Shown here in pieces: positions 1-8,259 of a stretch of DNA of 64,000 nt. The notes below the pieces were generated by a model, which saw only the letters and a list, made by a program, of their open reading frames with translations, ran no database searches and was not told where the DNA came from. The DNA is taken from positions 1,364,001-1,428,000 of the forward strand of contig OX638344.1 in assembly GCA_951813555.1 (NCBI GenBank), given 5' to 3'. Made by a program: the position numbers and the translations under genes. Each line of letters begins with the position of its first letter. The stretch's first letter is position 1. The DNA comes from an uncultured Acidimicrobiales bacterium. Lineage in GTDB: Bacteria > Actinomycetota > Acidimicrobiia > Acidimicrobiales > Bin134.

Positions 1-560
1 GCCACCCAGATGGGGATGCCATCGGGCTGGGCTGGCTTGGGCTCGCACCAAATGTTTTCGAAGTTGATGGTGGGTGAGTGGAACGAAGCGGGGGAGTCTC
101 GCCAAAGCGCTTGGCAGGCGGCGATGGTGTCGGTAAGGCGCTGGCCCCGCTGGTTCCACGGAACGCCGGCGGCTTCGTACTCCTCGCGCTGCCAGCCAGT
201 GCCCATGCCTACTTCGAGGCGGCCCTGCGACAGCACGTCCATGGTGGCCAGGGTCTTGGCCAGCACCGCAGCGGGGCGCAGGGGGGCGATGAGGATCTTG
301 GTGCTGAACCGAACCTGTGAGGTGACGGCGGCCATGTGGGCTAGGGAGGCCAGGGGTTCGAGCCAAGCAGTGTCGGGGGGGAAGGGGAAGGGGCCGTAGG
401 GGTAGCGGTCGGTGTGTTCGCCCATGACGACGTGGTCGGTGAGCATGATGCGGTCGACTCCGGCTTGTTCGGCCATCTTGGCGAGGTCGGCGATCTGGTG
501 GAAGTTGTTGTCTCGAAAGATAGGGCCGAACGAGGGAAGGGTTACTGACAGCGTGGCCAT
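1..560 (-). CDS. LLM class flavin/F420-dependent oxidoreductase, C-terminus cut by window edge
   Basis: The frame is open from an ATG at 560 to the window start, giving about 186 residues of a luciferase-like TIM-barrel oxidoreductase. Visible family motifs include the N-terminal MAEQAGVDRIMLTDHVV, the strand RFSTKILIAPLRPA, the core SQGRLEVGMGTGWQREEY and PKPAQPDGIPIWV at the cut end. This resembles the F420-dependent LLM proteins common in actinobacteria; substrate and cofactor are inferred. No Shine-Dalgarno sequence precedes the ATG, but CAAACT lies six bases upstream, so the mRNA may be leaderless. Its first 172 bp are identical to 8071-8242. Confidence 0.85.
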   Translation of the reverse strand, partial: MATLSVTLPSFGPIFRDNNFHQIADLAKMAEQAGVDRIMLTDHVVMGEHTDRYPYGPFPFPPDTAWLEPLASLAHMAAVTSQVRFSTKILIAPLRPAAVLAKTLATMDVLSQGRLEVGMGTGWQREEYEAAGVPWNQRGQRLTDTIAACQALWRDSPASFHSPTINFENIWCEPKPAQPDGIPIWV

Positions 561-613
561 GGCTCTAGTTTGGCGGGTCTGCCATCCTCGGGCGGTTTGG
601 CGCGGCAGCTAGG

Positions 614-1408
614 TCACCGGTCGAGCCGGGCATCAGGCCATCTAAGGGCAAGGCGCTCGAGGGCCCCGATGATGTTGAAGAAGACCACTCCGGCCGCTGA
701 GGAGAGGGCGATTCCGGCGAACATCAGCCGGGTGTCGAGGCGATAGCTGGCCTGGATGATGACGAAGCCGATCCCTCGGTCAGCTCCGGTGAACTCGGCG
801 ACGATTGCGCCGATCACCGACAGTGTCGAAGCCACCTTCAGACCTGCGAAAACATAGGGCAGAGAGCTCGGAATGCGCACCCGCCAAAAGAGCGACCACT
901 TGCTTGCTGACAAGATGCTCATGAGTTCCACAGCCTGGCTGCTGATAGATCTCAAGCCCTTGGTTGCATTGACGAGTACGGGGAAGAAACAGATCAGTGC
1001 GGCGATCAACACCTTCGGAGTGAGCGTGAAGCCGAACCAGATTGTCAGCAGCGGCGCTACTGCGACGATTGGCACTGTCTGCAATACGATCGCCCACGGG
1101 AAGAACACGCGCTCAAGGAATTTGGCGTGGACGAATACGATCCCAGTGAACAGGGCGACAGCGCTGCCGAGGAGGAATCCCAGAACCGCCTCGGTCATGG
1201 TCCAGCGGAGGTCGTCAACCGCAAGCGAAAGCCCCTCGTCTCGCAGCTCTTTCCCGATGTCCGATGGGCTGGGGTAGAGGTACGCGGGGACATCTCGGAT
1301 ATTAACCCACAATTCCCAAGCGACAAGGCAGAGGGCGAAGATCACGACCGAGGGCAGGACCCTCAGCAATACGTCGACGACACGGCTGCGTTTGCGGATG
1401 CTGCTCAT
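614..1408 (-). CDS. ABC transporter permease, SsuC/TauC/ThiX-like
   Basis: A 264-residue inner-membrane protein of BPD_transp_1 type with about six hydrophobic segments and the EAA-loop region near VELMSILSASKWSLFWRVRI. Size and sequence match permeases of nitrate/sulfonate/taurine and thiamine-precursor importers. It is the last gene of a minus-strand operon, and its ATG overlaps the stop of the ATPase gene by four bases (ATGA), implying coupled translation. The substrate cannot be read from the permease; the operon's NMT1-type binding protein and nucleoside phosphorylase suggest a nucleoside or pyrimidine-like ligand. Confidence 0.9.
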   Translation of the reverse strand: MSSIRKRSRVVDVLLRVLPSVVIFALCLVAWELWVNIRDVPAYLYPSPSDIGKELRDEGLSLAVDDLRWTMTEAVLGFLLGSAVALFTGIVFVHAKFLERVFFPWAIVLQTVPIVAVAPLLTIWFGFTLTPKVLIAALICFFPVLVNATKGLRSISSQAVELMSILSASKWSLFWRVRIPSSLPYVFAGLKVASTLSVIGAIVAEFTGADRGIGFVIIQASYRLDTRLMFAGIALSSAAGVVFFNIIGALERLALRWPDARLDR

Positions 1409-2214
1409 GGCTGGTTCATCGCCAGCTCAATATCATCATCGCCCACGAGGAGTCCGCGAAGCTCCCCTGCTAGTGCAGCAAACCCGGGTTCGTAGCGGAT
1501 TTCGAGGGTTCGCGGTTTCGGGAATGGCACCTCGGCGACCCGGGTGATGCGTCCCGGTCTGGGGCTGAGCATCACGACCCGATCGGCGAGGAAGATCGCC
1601 TCTTGAATGCTGTGGGTGACAAAGAGGACGGTTGAGCCAGTCTTGTTGCAGACTTCTAGAAGTTGCAGGTTGAGGCGGTCGCGAGTGAACTCGTCGAGTG
1701 CTCCGAAGGGTTCGTCCATCAGCAGGGTGTTGGGGCCGTAGCTGAGAGCTCGGGCAAGTGCGACTCGCTGCTGCATGCCTCCGGAGATTTGGCCTGGGTA
1801 GTGGTCTTCGAACCCTTCCAGACCGACATCTCGTAGCAACTCCTGCGCGATGTCCTTGCTGTTGGGTCCGTTGTTAGGGTTCCGGCGACCGAGGACACGG
1901 TCCGGCAAGAGAACGTTGCCGAGGACTCGAAGCCACGGGAACAGCGTCGGCTGCTGGAACACGAAACCGAATTCAACGTCGCGTCTCGCCTGGCCCGACG
2001 TTTTCCCGCCGACGTACACGTGTCCCGAAGTTGGTTCCAATAATCCACCCACGATCCGGAGCAACGTGGACTTGCCGCATCCCGAGGGCCCGACAATCGC
2101 CACGAACTCTCCACCAGAGATGTTCAGATCGATCCCATCGAGCGCAGTTACTCCTTGACTGCCGCCGAACTGCTTGCTGACCCCCTCAATCGCGATCCCC
2201 CCGCTGCTGGTCAT
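1405..2214 (-). CDS. ABC transporter ATP-binding protein, SsuB/TauB-like
   Basis: A 269-residue cytoplasmic ATPase. Walker A is GPSGCGKST (residues 42-50), the Q-loop FQQPTLFPW lies near 87, the ABC signature SGGMQQR is at 144-150 and Walker B LLMDEP at 164-169, followed by the D-loop and H-loop FVTHS. The family powers import of organic sulfonates, nitrate, thiamine precursors and similar small molecules. Its start overlaps the phosphorylase stop and its stop overlaps the permease start, each by ATGA, so three genes are translationally chained. All catalytic motifs are intact. Confidence 0.92.
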   Translation of the reverse strand: MTSSGGIAIEGVSKQFGGSQGVTALDGIDLNISGGEFVAIVGPSGCGKSTLLRIVGGLLEPTSGHVYVGGKTSGQARRDVEFGFVFQQPTLFPWLRVLGNVLLPDRVLGRRNPNNGPNSKDIAQELLRDVGLEGFEDHYPGQISGGMQQRVALARALSYGPNTLLMDEPFGALDEFTRDRLNLQLLEVCNKTGSTVLFVTHSIQEAIFLADRVVMLSPRPGRITRVAEVPFPKPRTLEIRYEPGFAALAGELRGLLVGDDDIELAMNQP

Positions 2215-2993
2215 GGCATGTTTTCGTCCGCCTCATAGCGGGCAACTGCCTCAAGCGCCACGGCAATTGCATTGTCCCAACCCGCTACAAGGGCATGGTT
2301 CTCGCCCTCGAAGTCGACTTCGCCTGGGCGCGTGTAGTTGTAGGACACGGCACAGACCATTGCCCCGAACAGTCCCCTCAAATGGGCGACGGTGAATATG
2401 GCTGAACTCTCCATCTCCACATTGGAGATGCGGTGCTTCTGGAGTTGCTCGACGAACTCAGGGGTCTCGGCGTAGAACGCATCGCTTGATGCGTTGATGC
2501 CCACATGCACCTTGAATCCGCGTTCGGCGGCAAGGTCTTGAGCGGCATCGATCAGATGCCGAACGAGGAAGTGATCGGCCACCGCCGGGAATCTCGGGTC
2601 AACGTAGGCCGCGCTCGTGCCGTCAAGCCGCATTGTCGCCGTGTTGACGATCAGATCGCCCTGGGCAATCTCGGGACGGTAGGCGGCACTGCTGCCCACT
2701 CGGATGAAATGCGTTGCCCCTACGTTGGCCAACTCCTCAACCGCGATGGCTGCGGATGGACACCCGATTCCCGTCGACGTGCCGCTGACCTCGATTCCTC
2801 GGAAGTGCCCGGTGACGGTTCGGTATTCGCGATGGAAGGCGACCTCGCTTGGGTCGTCCAAGTGTTGAGCGATCATGGATACGCGAGCCGGGTCGCCTGG
2901 CAGCAGCACGTATTTTCCGATCTCGCCTGGACTCACATGGAGGTGGTACTGCCGGGCGTGGCGCGTTCTTGCATTCTTGTCCAGAATCGCCAC
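2211..2993 (-). CDS. nucleoside phosphorylase (uridine/purine phosphorylase family)
   Basis: A 260-residue cytoplasmic enzyme of the PNP/UDP family, which splits a nucleoside with phosphate into a free base and ribose-1-phosphate. Visible motifs are the N-terminal phosphate-binding loop LLPGDPARV, the central GSSAAYRPEIAQGDLIV and the ribose-binding block NVEMESSAIFTVAHLRG. Length is normal for uridine phosphorylases. It is embedded between the binding-protein gene and the ATPase gene of an NMT1-type ABC importer, so it probably processes the imported compound. Whether it prefers uridine, a modified pyrimidine or a purine cannot be decided from sequence alone. Confidence 0.87.
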   Translation of the reverse strand: MAILDKNARTRHARQYHLHVSPGEIGKYVLLPGDPARVSMIAQHLDDPSEVAFHREYRTVTGHFRGIEVSGTSTGIGCPSAAIAVEELANVGATHFIRVGSSAAYRPEIAQGDLIVNTATMRLDGTSAAYVDPRFPAVADHFLVRHLIDAAQDLAAERGFKVHVGINASSDAFYAETPEFVEQLQKHRISNVEMESSAIFTVAHLRGLFGAMVCAVSYNYTRPGEVDFEGENHALVAGWDNAIAVALEAVARYEADENMP

Positions 2994-3019
2994 GAAGGCT
3001 CCTCTCGCTTGAGCCTAGA

Positions 3020-3061
3020 AATTGCGTGGCCAGTGCCACCGGTTGCACCGGCCACGCAATT
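3020..3061 (-). promoter_or_regulatory. 12-bp-stem hairpin between binding-protein and phosphorylase genes
   Basis: AATTGCGTGGCC (3020-3031) and GGCCACGCAATT (3050-3061) form a perfect 12-bp stem. The 18-base loop contains a further GTGC/GCAC pair. The hairpin sits in the 83-base gap after the lipoprotein stop and before the phosphorylase start. On the transcribed strand it is followed by a short T run only. It could be a partial terminator or a 3'-end stabiliser that raises binding-protein mRNA over the rest of the operon, a known arrangement for ABC importers. Confidence 0.7.
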
Positions 3062-3076
3062 CCCGGAGGGGAATTC

Positions 3077-4159
3077 TCAGAAGCAGTAGTCGTCGTAGAC
3101 GTTTGCCAGGTCGATGTCTGCTTCGAGTCCACCATACTGGCGGAGCACTTCATCGACGGTTTGCCACCGCTCGGCGGTCATCGTCCCGATTCCGTCAGCG
3201 AGAGCGGATTCGGAGAGGACGCTCGATCGAACTGCTTCGAGTGATGCCGCCTCCTTTTCGACCGTGAGATTGTCGGGGTCGACGGCCACGATAATTTCGA
3301 CCGCTTCTTCTGGGTTGTCGAATGCGTATTGCCAGCCCCTTGCCATGGCCCGAACCATCCCGCACACCACCTCAGGGTTGTCTTGCCTGAAGCTGGTGGT
3401 GGTGAACAGAGCATTGGCTGATGTTTGCACCCCGTAGTCGTAGGGTATGAAGACATCGACTGGGAACCCTTGCAGTTCGGCCAATACCGGCTCGTTGGTG
3501 GAAAACACCGTCAGCAAATCGATGTCGCCCTCAAACAGCGGCGTGAGATCGAAGCCGACTGCGACCTGGTTGAGAGAATCTGGATCGACTCCGTTCTGAG
3601 TGAGCATGGCCTGGGTGAGCTGCCACGGGCCACCCTCTTGGAAGCCGATGGTGGCGCCCACTAGATCGGACAACGACTCAAAACCTGAAGATTCAAGCGA
3701 CATGATCGCACCGGGGTGAGCGTGGAGATAGGTCGCTACCGTCACGAGGGGAATTTCTTCGACAGCCGCGAAGAGCAGCGAGTTCGTGTCGTGCAAGCCG
3801 AAGTCATCTGAGCCTGCGGCCACGAGAGTGATGCTGTTGACGTCGAACCCCCCGGGATTGATGGTGACGCTCAGCCCTTCTTCCTCAAAGAAGCCCTTGG
3901 CCGCTGCGACGTACGAGCCTGCGAACTGAGCGCTCGGGAACCAAGGCAATCGCAGGGAGACGTCTTGCATTTCTCGCGGCGTCGGCTCGGGCTCGGGTTC
4001 GGAGGTTGGCTCGGGCTCTGGGTCGGGTTCACTGGTCGCGACGGTGGGTTCGGGTTCGCTTGTTGCCGGGGCATCGTCATCGTTGCCGCAGGCAGACGCT
4101 GCCATAGCTAGAACAGCCAGGATCGCCAACCACATGATGAGCAGTTTCTTTGGGTTCAT
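3077..4159 (-). CDS. NMT1/THI5-like ABC substrate-binding lipoprotein
   Basis: A 360-residue secreted lipoprotein. I place the start at the ATG at 4159 because GAAAGGAAG lies just upstream and the protein then begins with a signal peptide ending in the lipobox ASAC (Cys24). A Glu/Pro-rich linker follows (about residues 28-62), then the binding domain starting VSLRLPWFPSAQFAG with AAKGFFEEEGL, typical of NMT1/THI5-like and SsuA-like proteins. It would deliver substrate to the permease/ATPase at 614-2214. Ligands in this family include thiamine precursors, riboflavin, sulfonates and nucleobase-like molecules; here the phosphorylase in the operon favours a nucleoside-like ligand. Confidence 0.88.
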   Translation of the reverse strand: MNPKKLLIMWLAILAVLAMAASACGNDDDAPATSEPEPTVATSEPDPEPEPTSEPEPEPTPREMQDVSLRLPWFPSAQFAGSYVAAAKGFFEEEGLSVTINPGGFDVNSITLVAAGSDDFGLHDTNSLLFAAVEEIPLVTVATYLHAHPGAIMSLESSGFESLSDLVGATIGFQEGGPWQLTQAMLTQNGVDPDSLNQVAVGFDLTPLFEGDIDLLTVFSTNEPVLAELQGFPVDVFIPYDYGVQTSANALFTTTSFRQDNPEVVCGMVRAMARGWQYAFDNPEEAVEIIVAVDPDNLTVEKEAASLEAVRSSVLSESALADGIGTMTAERWQTVDEVLRQYGGLEADIDLANVYDDYCF

Positions 4160-4206
4160 TGGGCTTCCTTTCGGCCCGGCAAAGCTGTGTACTTCACTCG
4201 GAGGGG

Positions 4207-5352
4207 TCATCGGCAGCCACAAGACCGCCGTGTTATCAGGGAGGTTTGAATCGGTCCGGTTTGCGTGCGCTCGCCGCCGTCAATGGCGTCGCGGAGAGTG
4301 GAAGCAGCAAGCTCACCCAGCTCGCGGGCGGGAAGGCGGGACGACGAAAGTGGCGGACCTGCCAACGACGAGAACGGCAATTCGCCGTATCCCATGATGC
4401 TCACGTCCTCTGGCACTCGCTGCTGCATGGCGTGCAGGTGCTGAAGGGCGCCCAAGGCGAGGATGTCCCCAGCGCAGAAGATCGCCTCCGGGGGATCGTC
4501 GAGCAGCATCAGGCTCGCCGCCGCCTTCGCGCCGGCATCTAGCGACATGTCCCCCGCGGCGACGACAAGATCGGAATCGGGCACGAGACCTCCTTCCTCA
4601 AGCGCTTGGGTATATCCCTGACGGAGTTGGCTGGCGGAAGTCCATCCGATCGGGGTTGAGATGAAGGCGACTCGCTGATGGCCGTGGTCTAGGAGGTGTT
4701 TCGTCGCCTCCAATGAGCCGGCAACGCGATCCACCATGATCTGATGGCCGAAGTCGAGTGGGGCACTATCGACAAGCACCAAGGGCAGGAGATCTGCGGC
4801 TTTCGCCAACACTGCCGTCGTCTCGTCGTCGTCAAGTGTCTCGTAGTGCAGTGCGATCAGTCCATCCACACCGCGGCTCACCATCTGGTCTACGTAACGC
4901 GCCACTGTTTGAGTCTCGTACTGTCTTGTTTGGCAAATGACTGGCAGCCAGCCCTCGATTTCTGCCGATTGCGCTACCGCCTGGAGGAACTCGGCGTAGT
5001 AGTCGGAGAATTGAGGCACCATGACGCCGATCATGAACGTGGGGGCGCTGGCTCGGCCTGAACGAGCGGTGTTGGCGTCGTATCCCAGCACCACGGCGCG
5101 GCTGCCCCGCTGCATGGTTATGACGTCGTCGGCCGCGAGCTGGGCGTAGGCCGCACGCACCGTGTGTACATTGACCTCAAGGTGCTCGGCTACCTCTTTC
5201 ATCGCTGGAAGCCGGTCCCCCGCCACTAAGACACCGGAGGCCACCCTCGAGGTCAGCTGCTCGGCGATCTGGGTCGCAATCGGAGTCCGTCCTGCTCGAT
5301 CGATACCGAGTCGTAGAGCGAGAAGTTCTCGCGCTTCAACTTCACTCATCAC
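4207..5352 (-). CDS. GntR-type HTH / LacI-type sensor transcriptional regulator
   Basis: A chimeric regulator of about 380 residues. Residues ~20-80 form a GntR winged helix (TPIATQIAEQLTSRVASG, MKEVAEHLEVNVHTVRAAY). Residues ~95-380 form a periplasmic-binding-protein-like sensor domain (IGVMVPQFSDYYAEFLQAV, VLVDSAPLDF, AIFCAGDILALGAL), the architecture seen in AraR-like repressors. It heads the minus-strand operon, 47 bases before the binding-protein gene, and probably senses the transported compound. The start is GTG 5352 or ATG 5349; no Shine-Dalgarno is visible but TATATT lies just upstream, so translation may be leaderless. Confidence 0.88.
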   Translation of the reverse strand: MMSEVEARELLALRLGIDRAGRTPIATQIAEQLTSRVASGVLVAGDRLPAMKEVAEHLEVNVHTVRAAYAQLAADDVITMQRGSRAVVLGYDANTARSGRASAPTFMIGVMVPQFSDYYAEFLQAVAQSAEIEGWLPVICQTRQYETQTVARYVDQMVSRGVDGLIALHYETLDDDETTAVLAKAADLLPLVLVDSAPLDFGHQIMVDRVAGSLEATKHLLDHGHQRVAFISTPIGWTSASQLRQGYTQALEEGGLVPDSDLVVAAGDMSLDAGAKAAASLMLLDDPPEAIFCAGDILALGALQHLHAMQQRVPEDVSIMGYGELPFSSLAGPPLSSSRLPARELGELAASTLRDAIDGGERTQTGPIQTSLITRRSCGCR

Positions 5353-5354
5353 GC

Positions 5355-5390
5355 TGAAATATATATTTCACTAGTTATCTAGTCAACTAG
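5355..5390. promoter_or_regulatory. candidate operator/promoter: 16-bp palindrome plus CTAG repeats
   Basis: TGAAATATATATTTCA (5355-5370) is a perfect 16-bp palindrome that contains the regulator's probable -10 (TATATT on the minus strand). Next to it, CTAGT(T/C)/CTAGA units recur at 8-base spacing (5371, 5379, 5387), and CTAGTT...AACTAG (5371-5390) is also an inverted repeat. The AT-rich block stands out in a GC-rich region and abuts the regulator start, so autoregulation by the GntR/LacI-type protein is likely. The last unit overlaps the stop codon of the GNAT gene. Confidence 0.65.
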
Positions 5391-6328
5391 AAAACTCCCG
5401 CGTTTGCTTGGAGGGTTGCACGGTCGGCTTGCCAGCACCCCATTAGGTGTGACGGTTGGAAGCCCGTCTCAGTGTTTACGGCCAGCATGGCGGCGTTGCT
5501 CTCGGCGTTGCCGGTGCGCAGTGTGGCTACTTCGGAGGCGTCGGCGCGCAACCGCCTCCACATTGCTGCCTTTATCCAGCGGCCGATGCTCCGGCCCCGG
5601 AAGGCGGGGAGCACGACCGTGTTCCACTGCCACGAGTAGGCGGGCCGGTAGCGGTTGACGAATACTTCAGTGGCGCCCGCGGCCGACCCATCAGCGCAGA
5701 CGGCCAATATGCCCAGATAGTCGATGCCCGAGGCGTCGCGGTTGTCGAAGTCGGCTCGCAGAGTGGCCGCGTCGTAGACGATGTCTGCGATCTCGAGGTC
5801 GTCGGTGGGGGCGTCGTTCATGGCGTTGGCAGTAGCCACGAGTGCGTCGATGTGCTCGTCGGGGCAGCGGCCTTTCCAATGCACCAATTCGATGTCGTCC
5901 GGTGCGGCGTCGATCCACCGGCTCATCAGGTCGGCGTCCACCGAGGCCAAATCCAGGTCGGACTCCTGCTCGGTGGAGCGCAACTCGGCGCCTAGCTTGG
6001 TCCAGTAGGAATCGGTGTCTGGTGTGCAGTCGCCCCAGGCAATGACCGAGGTGCGGCTGTCGGCTTGGGTCAGCTCCAGCAGTCGGGCCAAGACAGCCGT
6101 TGATGCTTCGCCGCCGAGGGGGTTCACCTCCACGATGGCCAACGACGCGTTGGCGGGATCGCGGGTCAACTCCAGGTGACCGCTGGCTACGGCTTGTGTG
6201 TCGGCGAACGCCACGATCCGCTCATGACGGGCGTTCTCGTTGGCATCGTCGTCGAAGGTCGCCTGCAACTCGACGGCCGGGACCGGCGCGGGCGGGAGGG
6301 CGACACACACCCGCTTACGACTATTCAC
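5387..6328 (-). CDS. two-domain GNAT family N-acetyltransferase
   Basis: About 313 residues from a GTG at 6328; the -10-like GATACT lies six bases upstream and no Shine-Dalgarno is seen. The C-terminal half carries the acetyl-CoA-binding block VVLPAFRGRSIGRWIKAAM and the following NAESNAAMLAVNTETGF typical of GNAT enzymes. The N-terminal half looks like a degenerate second GNAT fold, as in mycothiol-synthase-like actinobacterial proteins. The acceptor substrate is unknown. Its last codons (5411-5455) occur again, diverged, at 7816-7860 after the Fic gene. Confidence 0.8.
   Translation of the reverse strand: MNSRKRVCVALPPAPVPAVELQATFDDDANENARHERIVAFADTQAVASGHLELTRDPANASLAIVEVNPLGGEASTAVLARLLELTQADSRTSVIAWGDCTPDTDSYWTKLGAELRSTEQESDLDLASVDADLMSRWIDAAPDDIELVHWKGRCPDEHIDALVATANAMNDAPTDDLEIADIVYDAATLRADFDNRDASGIDYLGILAVCADGSAAGATEVFVNRYRPAYSWQWNTVVLPAFRGRSIGRWIKAAMWRRLRADASEVATLRTGNAESNAAMLAVNTETGFQPSHLMGCWQADRATLQANAGVF
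5411..5455. repeat. GNAT 3'-end segment, copy A of a 45-bp direct repeat
   Basis: These 45 bases lie inside the functional GNAT gene near its 3' end. They match 7816-7860 at 42 of 45 positions in the same orientation. The similarity stops abruptly at both ends. The two copies bracket most of the GNAT gene and the whole Fic gene, which points to duplication or recombination around the Fic insertion. Confidence 0.85.
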
Positions 6329-6375
6329 TGCATGAGTATCGCTTAGAATCGACCTGGAATAGCTATAAATGGTTG

Positions 6376-6381
6376 TATAAT
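6376..6381 (+). promoter_or_regulatory. TATAAT -10 box of the Fic gene
   Basis: A perfect TATAAT sits in an AT-rich stretch (6358-6390) in the divergent GNAT/Fic gap, about 41 bases before the Fic ATG. No good -35 is visible at the usual spacing. The Fic mRNA would have a leader with the Shine-Dalgarno-like GGGGGAGATGG. This differs from the leaderless-looking starts of many neighbours and fits a transferred gene. Confidence 0.55.
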
Positions 6382-6422
6382 ACGGATTTGGCGGTACAAG
6401 TGAGCGTGAATGGGGGAGATGG

Positions 6423-7817
6423 ATGGGCAGGTATGTGACTCAGGTTTGGCCACCGGGAACCGAGGGGCATGAGTACGGGGCGTACATCCCGCACCCTTTG
6501 GGGGGGTGGAATCCAAAGTTCGGCAGACGCGTGTCGGACAGGATTGCCGCGGCCGGCGCCGATATCTCACACACGGTCAGCACAAGAGCCCGAAGCATCT
6601 CTTATCGGTGGGCGGCGGACAGCATCATGGCCCAGGGGGAGAGCCTTAGCTCCAGCGCCATCGAGGGAATCTACGCCAGCCTGGAGGGAATGTCTTTGGG
6701 AACCGATGGAGCCGACGCGGCAAACAGGGCCGCCCTAGGCAACTGGGAGATGGCAGAGCAGGCCATGTCCATCGCCGAGCACGGCGGCCCCATCGCGGTG
6801 GACGACATCCTCGATCTTCACTCGACGCTGATGGCTAGATCGGACACCCCCCACCTTGCAGGGAAACTCAGACTGGGGCCTGTTTGGGTCGGGGCGCCAG
6901 TCGCTGCCGGGATGGGGCCAATAGGGGCGCGGTTTGTCCCCCCGCCGGCAGGAGAGGTTCGGCAACTGCTCGACGACTTGGTCGACTACATCAACTACAG
7001 CGACCACGAGCCAGTCCTTCGGGCTGCCGTAGCCCATGCCCAATTCGAGTCAATCCACCCGTTCCCCGACGGTAACGGAAGGACAGGCAGAGCACTCATC
7101 CCAATCGCTCTATACAGCGGAGGAAGCGGGGATGCTCTGCACCTTCCGATAAGCAGGGCACTGCTGGCGAGTCGCAGTGCCTACTACGACTCCCTCTACA
7201 GCTTCCAGCGGTATGAGGGGTCACCCGGCGATCCTGCCCGGTCAGTGAGCCTCGAGCCCTGGGTTGAGATGTTCGCCGACAGCGCCCAGCGGGCGACCGA
7301 ACAGGTGCGGATGGCCGCCAGCCTGACAGACGACCTGATGCGGGACTGGCGAAACCGTCTAGGAGGCATTCGGCCAGACTCCGCCGTTTGGAAGATCGCC
7401 TCCGAAATGGCCTTTCAGCCAGTCTTCACTGTCGAGTCCATTGAATCGGAGCTCGGCAGCGAAGCGTCGATATCGGCGATTAGAAGAGGGATTGCCCGCC
7501 TGCGGCAGGCGGGGATAGTCCAAGAGGTCGGCAGGTCGGGGAAGACCCAGATCTACAGGGCCGCGGAAATCGTCAGCTTGGCAGAGAAGGTGCTCGGATT
7601 GAGCGAGGCCGCTTCCGGTGGGGTGGTTACCAGAACAGAGGACTATGTGGCCCTACAGGGCCTCGCCGACGGTGCTGCCAGCATAAGAGCCAGGGGCATA
7701 CGGGAGGGCCGTGCGAGCACACGGTCCTCCGCTTGGCAATGCGCTCATTGGGGGCGGCGAACCAATAGGCAGTGCACCAGGCCCTACGGCCATAAGGGCC
7801 AGCATCGCTACGACTGA
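6423..7817 (+). CDS. Fic family AMP-transferase (class II, self-inhibited) with C-terminal HTH
   Basis: 464 residues. The active-site motif HPFPDGNGRTGR (212-223) is complete, so transfer of AMP (or a related group) to a protein hydroxyl is expected. The inhibitory motif SSAIEG (77-82) fits S/T-x-x-x-E-G in the N-terminal part, which marks class II Fic proteins that restrain themselves without a separate antitoxin. A winged-helix domain follows (about 340-390, ISAIRRGIARLRQAGIVQEV). The extreme C-terminus has a small Cys/His cluster, C-x11-C-x5-H-x3-H, possibly zinc-binding. The stop codon overlaps the duplicated GNAT fragment. The AT-rich promoter and flanking scar suggest acquisition by transfer. 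Confidence 0.92.
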   Translation: MGRYVTQVWPPGTEGHEYGAYIPHPLGGWNPKFGRRVSDRIAAAGADISHTVSTRARSISYRWAADSIMAQGESLSSSAIEGIYASLEGMSLGTDGADAANRAALGNWEMAEQAMSIAEHGGPIAVDDILDLHSTLMARSDTPHLAGKLRLGPVWVGAPVAAGMGPIGARFVPPPAGEVRQLLDDLVDYINYSDHEPVLRAAVAHAQFESIHPFPDGNGRTGRALIPIALYSGGSGDALHLPISRALLASRSAYYDSLYSFQRYEGSPGDPARSVSLEPWVEMFADSAQRATEQVRMAASLTDDLMRDWRNRLGGIRPDSAVWKIASEMAFQPVFTVESIESELGSEASISAIRRGIARLRQAGIVQEVGRSGKTQIYRAAEIVSLAEKVLGLSEAASGGVVTRTEDYVALQGLADGAASIRARGIREGRASTRSSAWQCAHWGRRTNRQCTRPYGHKGQHRYD

Positions 7818-7904
7818 GGGTTGCCCGGTCGGCTTACCAGCATCCCATTAGGTGTGACGGGCAGAACAATGACATGACCACGTTGATGGTGGTGGCTCCA
7901 GCAG

Positions 7905-7935
7905 CCACCCATCGGGGGGCGGCCTCGATGGGTGG
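7905..7935. terminator. 10-bp-stem inverted repeat downstream of Fic
   Basis: CCACCCATCG (7905-7914) pairs perfectly with CGATGGGTGG (7926-7935) around an 11-base loop. It lies about 90 bases after the Fic stop in the scar region. No T run follows, so a role as a Fic terminator is only possible. Confidence 0.35.
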
Positions 7936-8070
7936 CCCGGATGGACGGGTGGCCGTTTTCGTCGGTCACTGCGTCGATGTCGCCCTGGATGCCGAATCCG
8001 TCGAGGTCGCGGTGGGCGGTGGCTAGGGAGGCCAGGGGTTCGAGCCATGCAGTCTCTGGAGGAAATGGGA

Positions 8071-8242
8071 AGGGGCCGTAGGGGTAGCGGTCGGTGTGTT
8101 CGCCCATGACGACGTGGTCGGTGAGCATGATGCGGTCGACTCCGGCTTGTTCGGCCATCTTGGCGAGGTCGGCGATCTGGTGGAAGTTGTTGTCTCGAAA
8201 GATAGGGCCGAACGAGGGAAGGGTTACTGACAGCGTGGCCAT
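8071..8242. repeat. 172-bp perfect copy of LLM gene 5' end (partner 389-560)
   Basis: Every base of 8071-8242 equals 389-560, from the ATG (minus strand) inward. Upstream of both ATGs the sequences differ completely, and inward the identity decays within about 50 bases. Perfect identity within diverged flanks indicates recent duplication or gene conversion. Confidence 0.9.
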
Positions 8243-8247
8243 GCCCT

Positions 8248-8253
8248 TATTCT
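8248..8253 (+). promoter_or_regulatory. -10 box TATTCT for leaderless acyl-CoA synthetase mRNA
   Basis: TATTCT ends six bases before the ATG at 8260 and no Shine-Dalgarno sequence is present. Only 17 bases separate this start from the divergent truncated LLM ATG at 8242. The arrangement matches other TANNNT-N6-start sites in the window. Confidence 0.5.
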
Positions 8254-8259
8254 GATCGA

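Larger units (their letters stand above)
7816..8242 (-). pseudogene. mosaic scar: GNAT 3' fragment plus LLM 5' fragment
   Basis: Read on the minus strand, 8242-8071 is identical to the first 172 bp of the LLM gene at 1-560, and weaker similarity continues to about 8018. About 155 bases then match nothing I recognise, and 7860-7816 is a second copy of the GNAT 3' end. In the GNAT frame that copy carries a TAA where the intact gene has CAA. An open frame of 144 codons runs through the junctions, but its C-terminal half does not look like an LLM protein. I read this as the remains of a former GNAT-LLM pair, not a working gene. Confidence 0.75.
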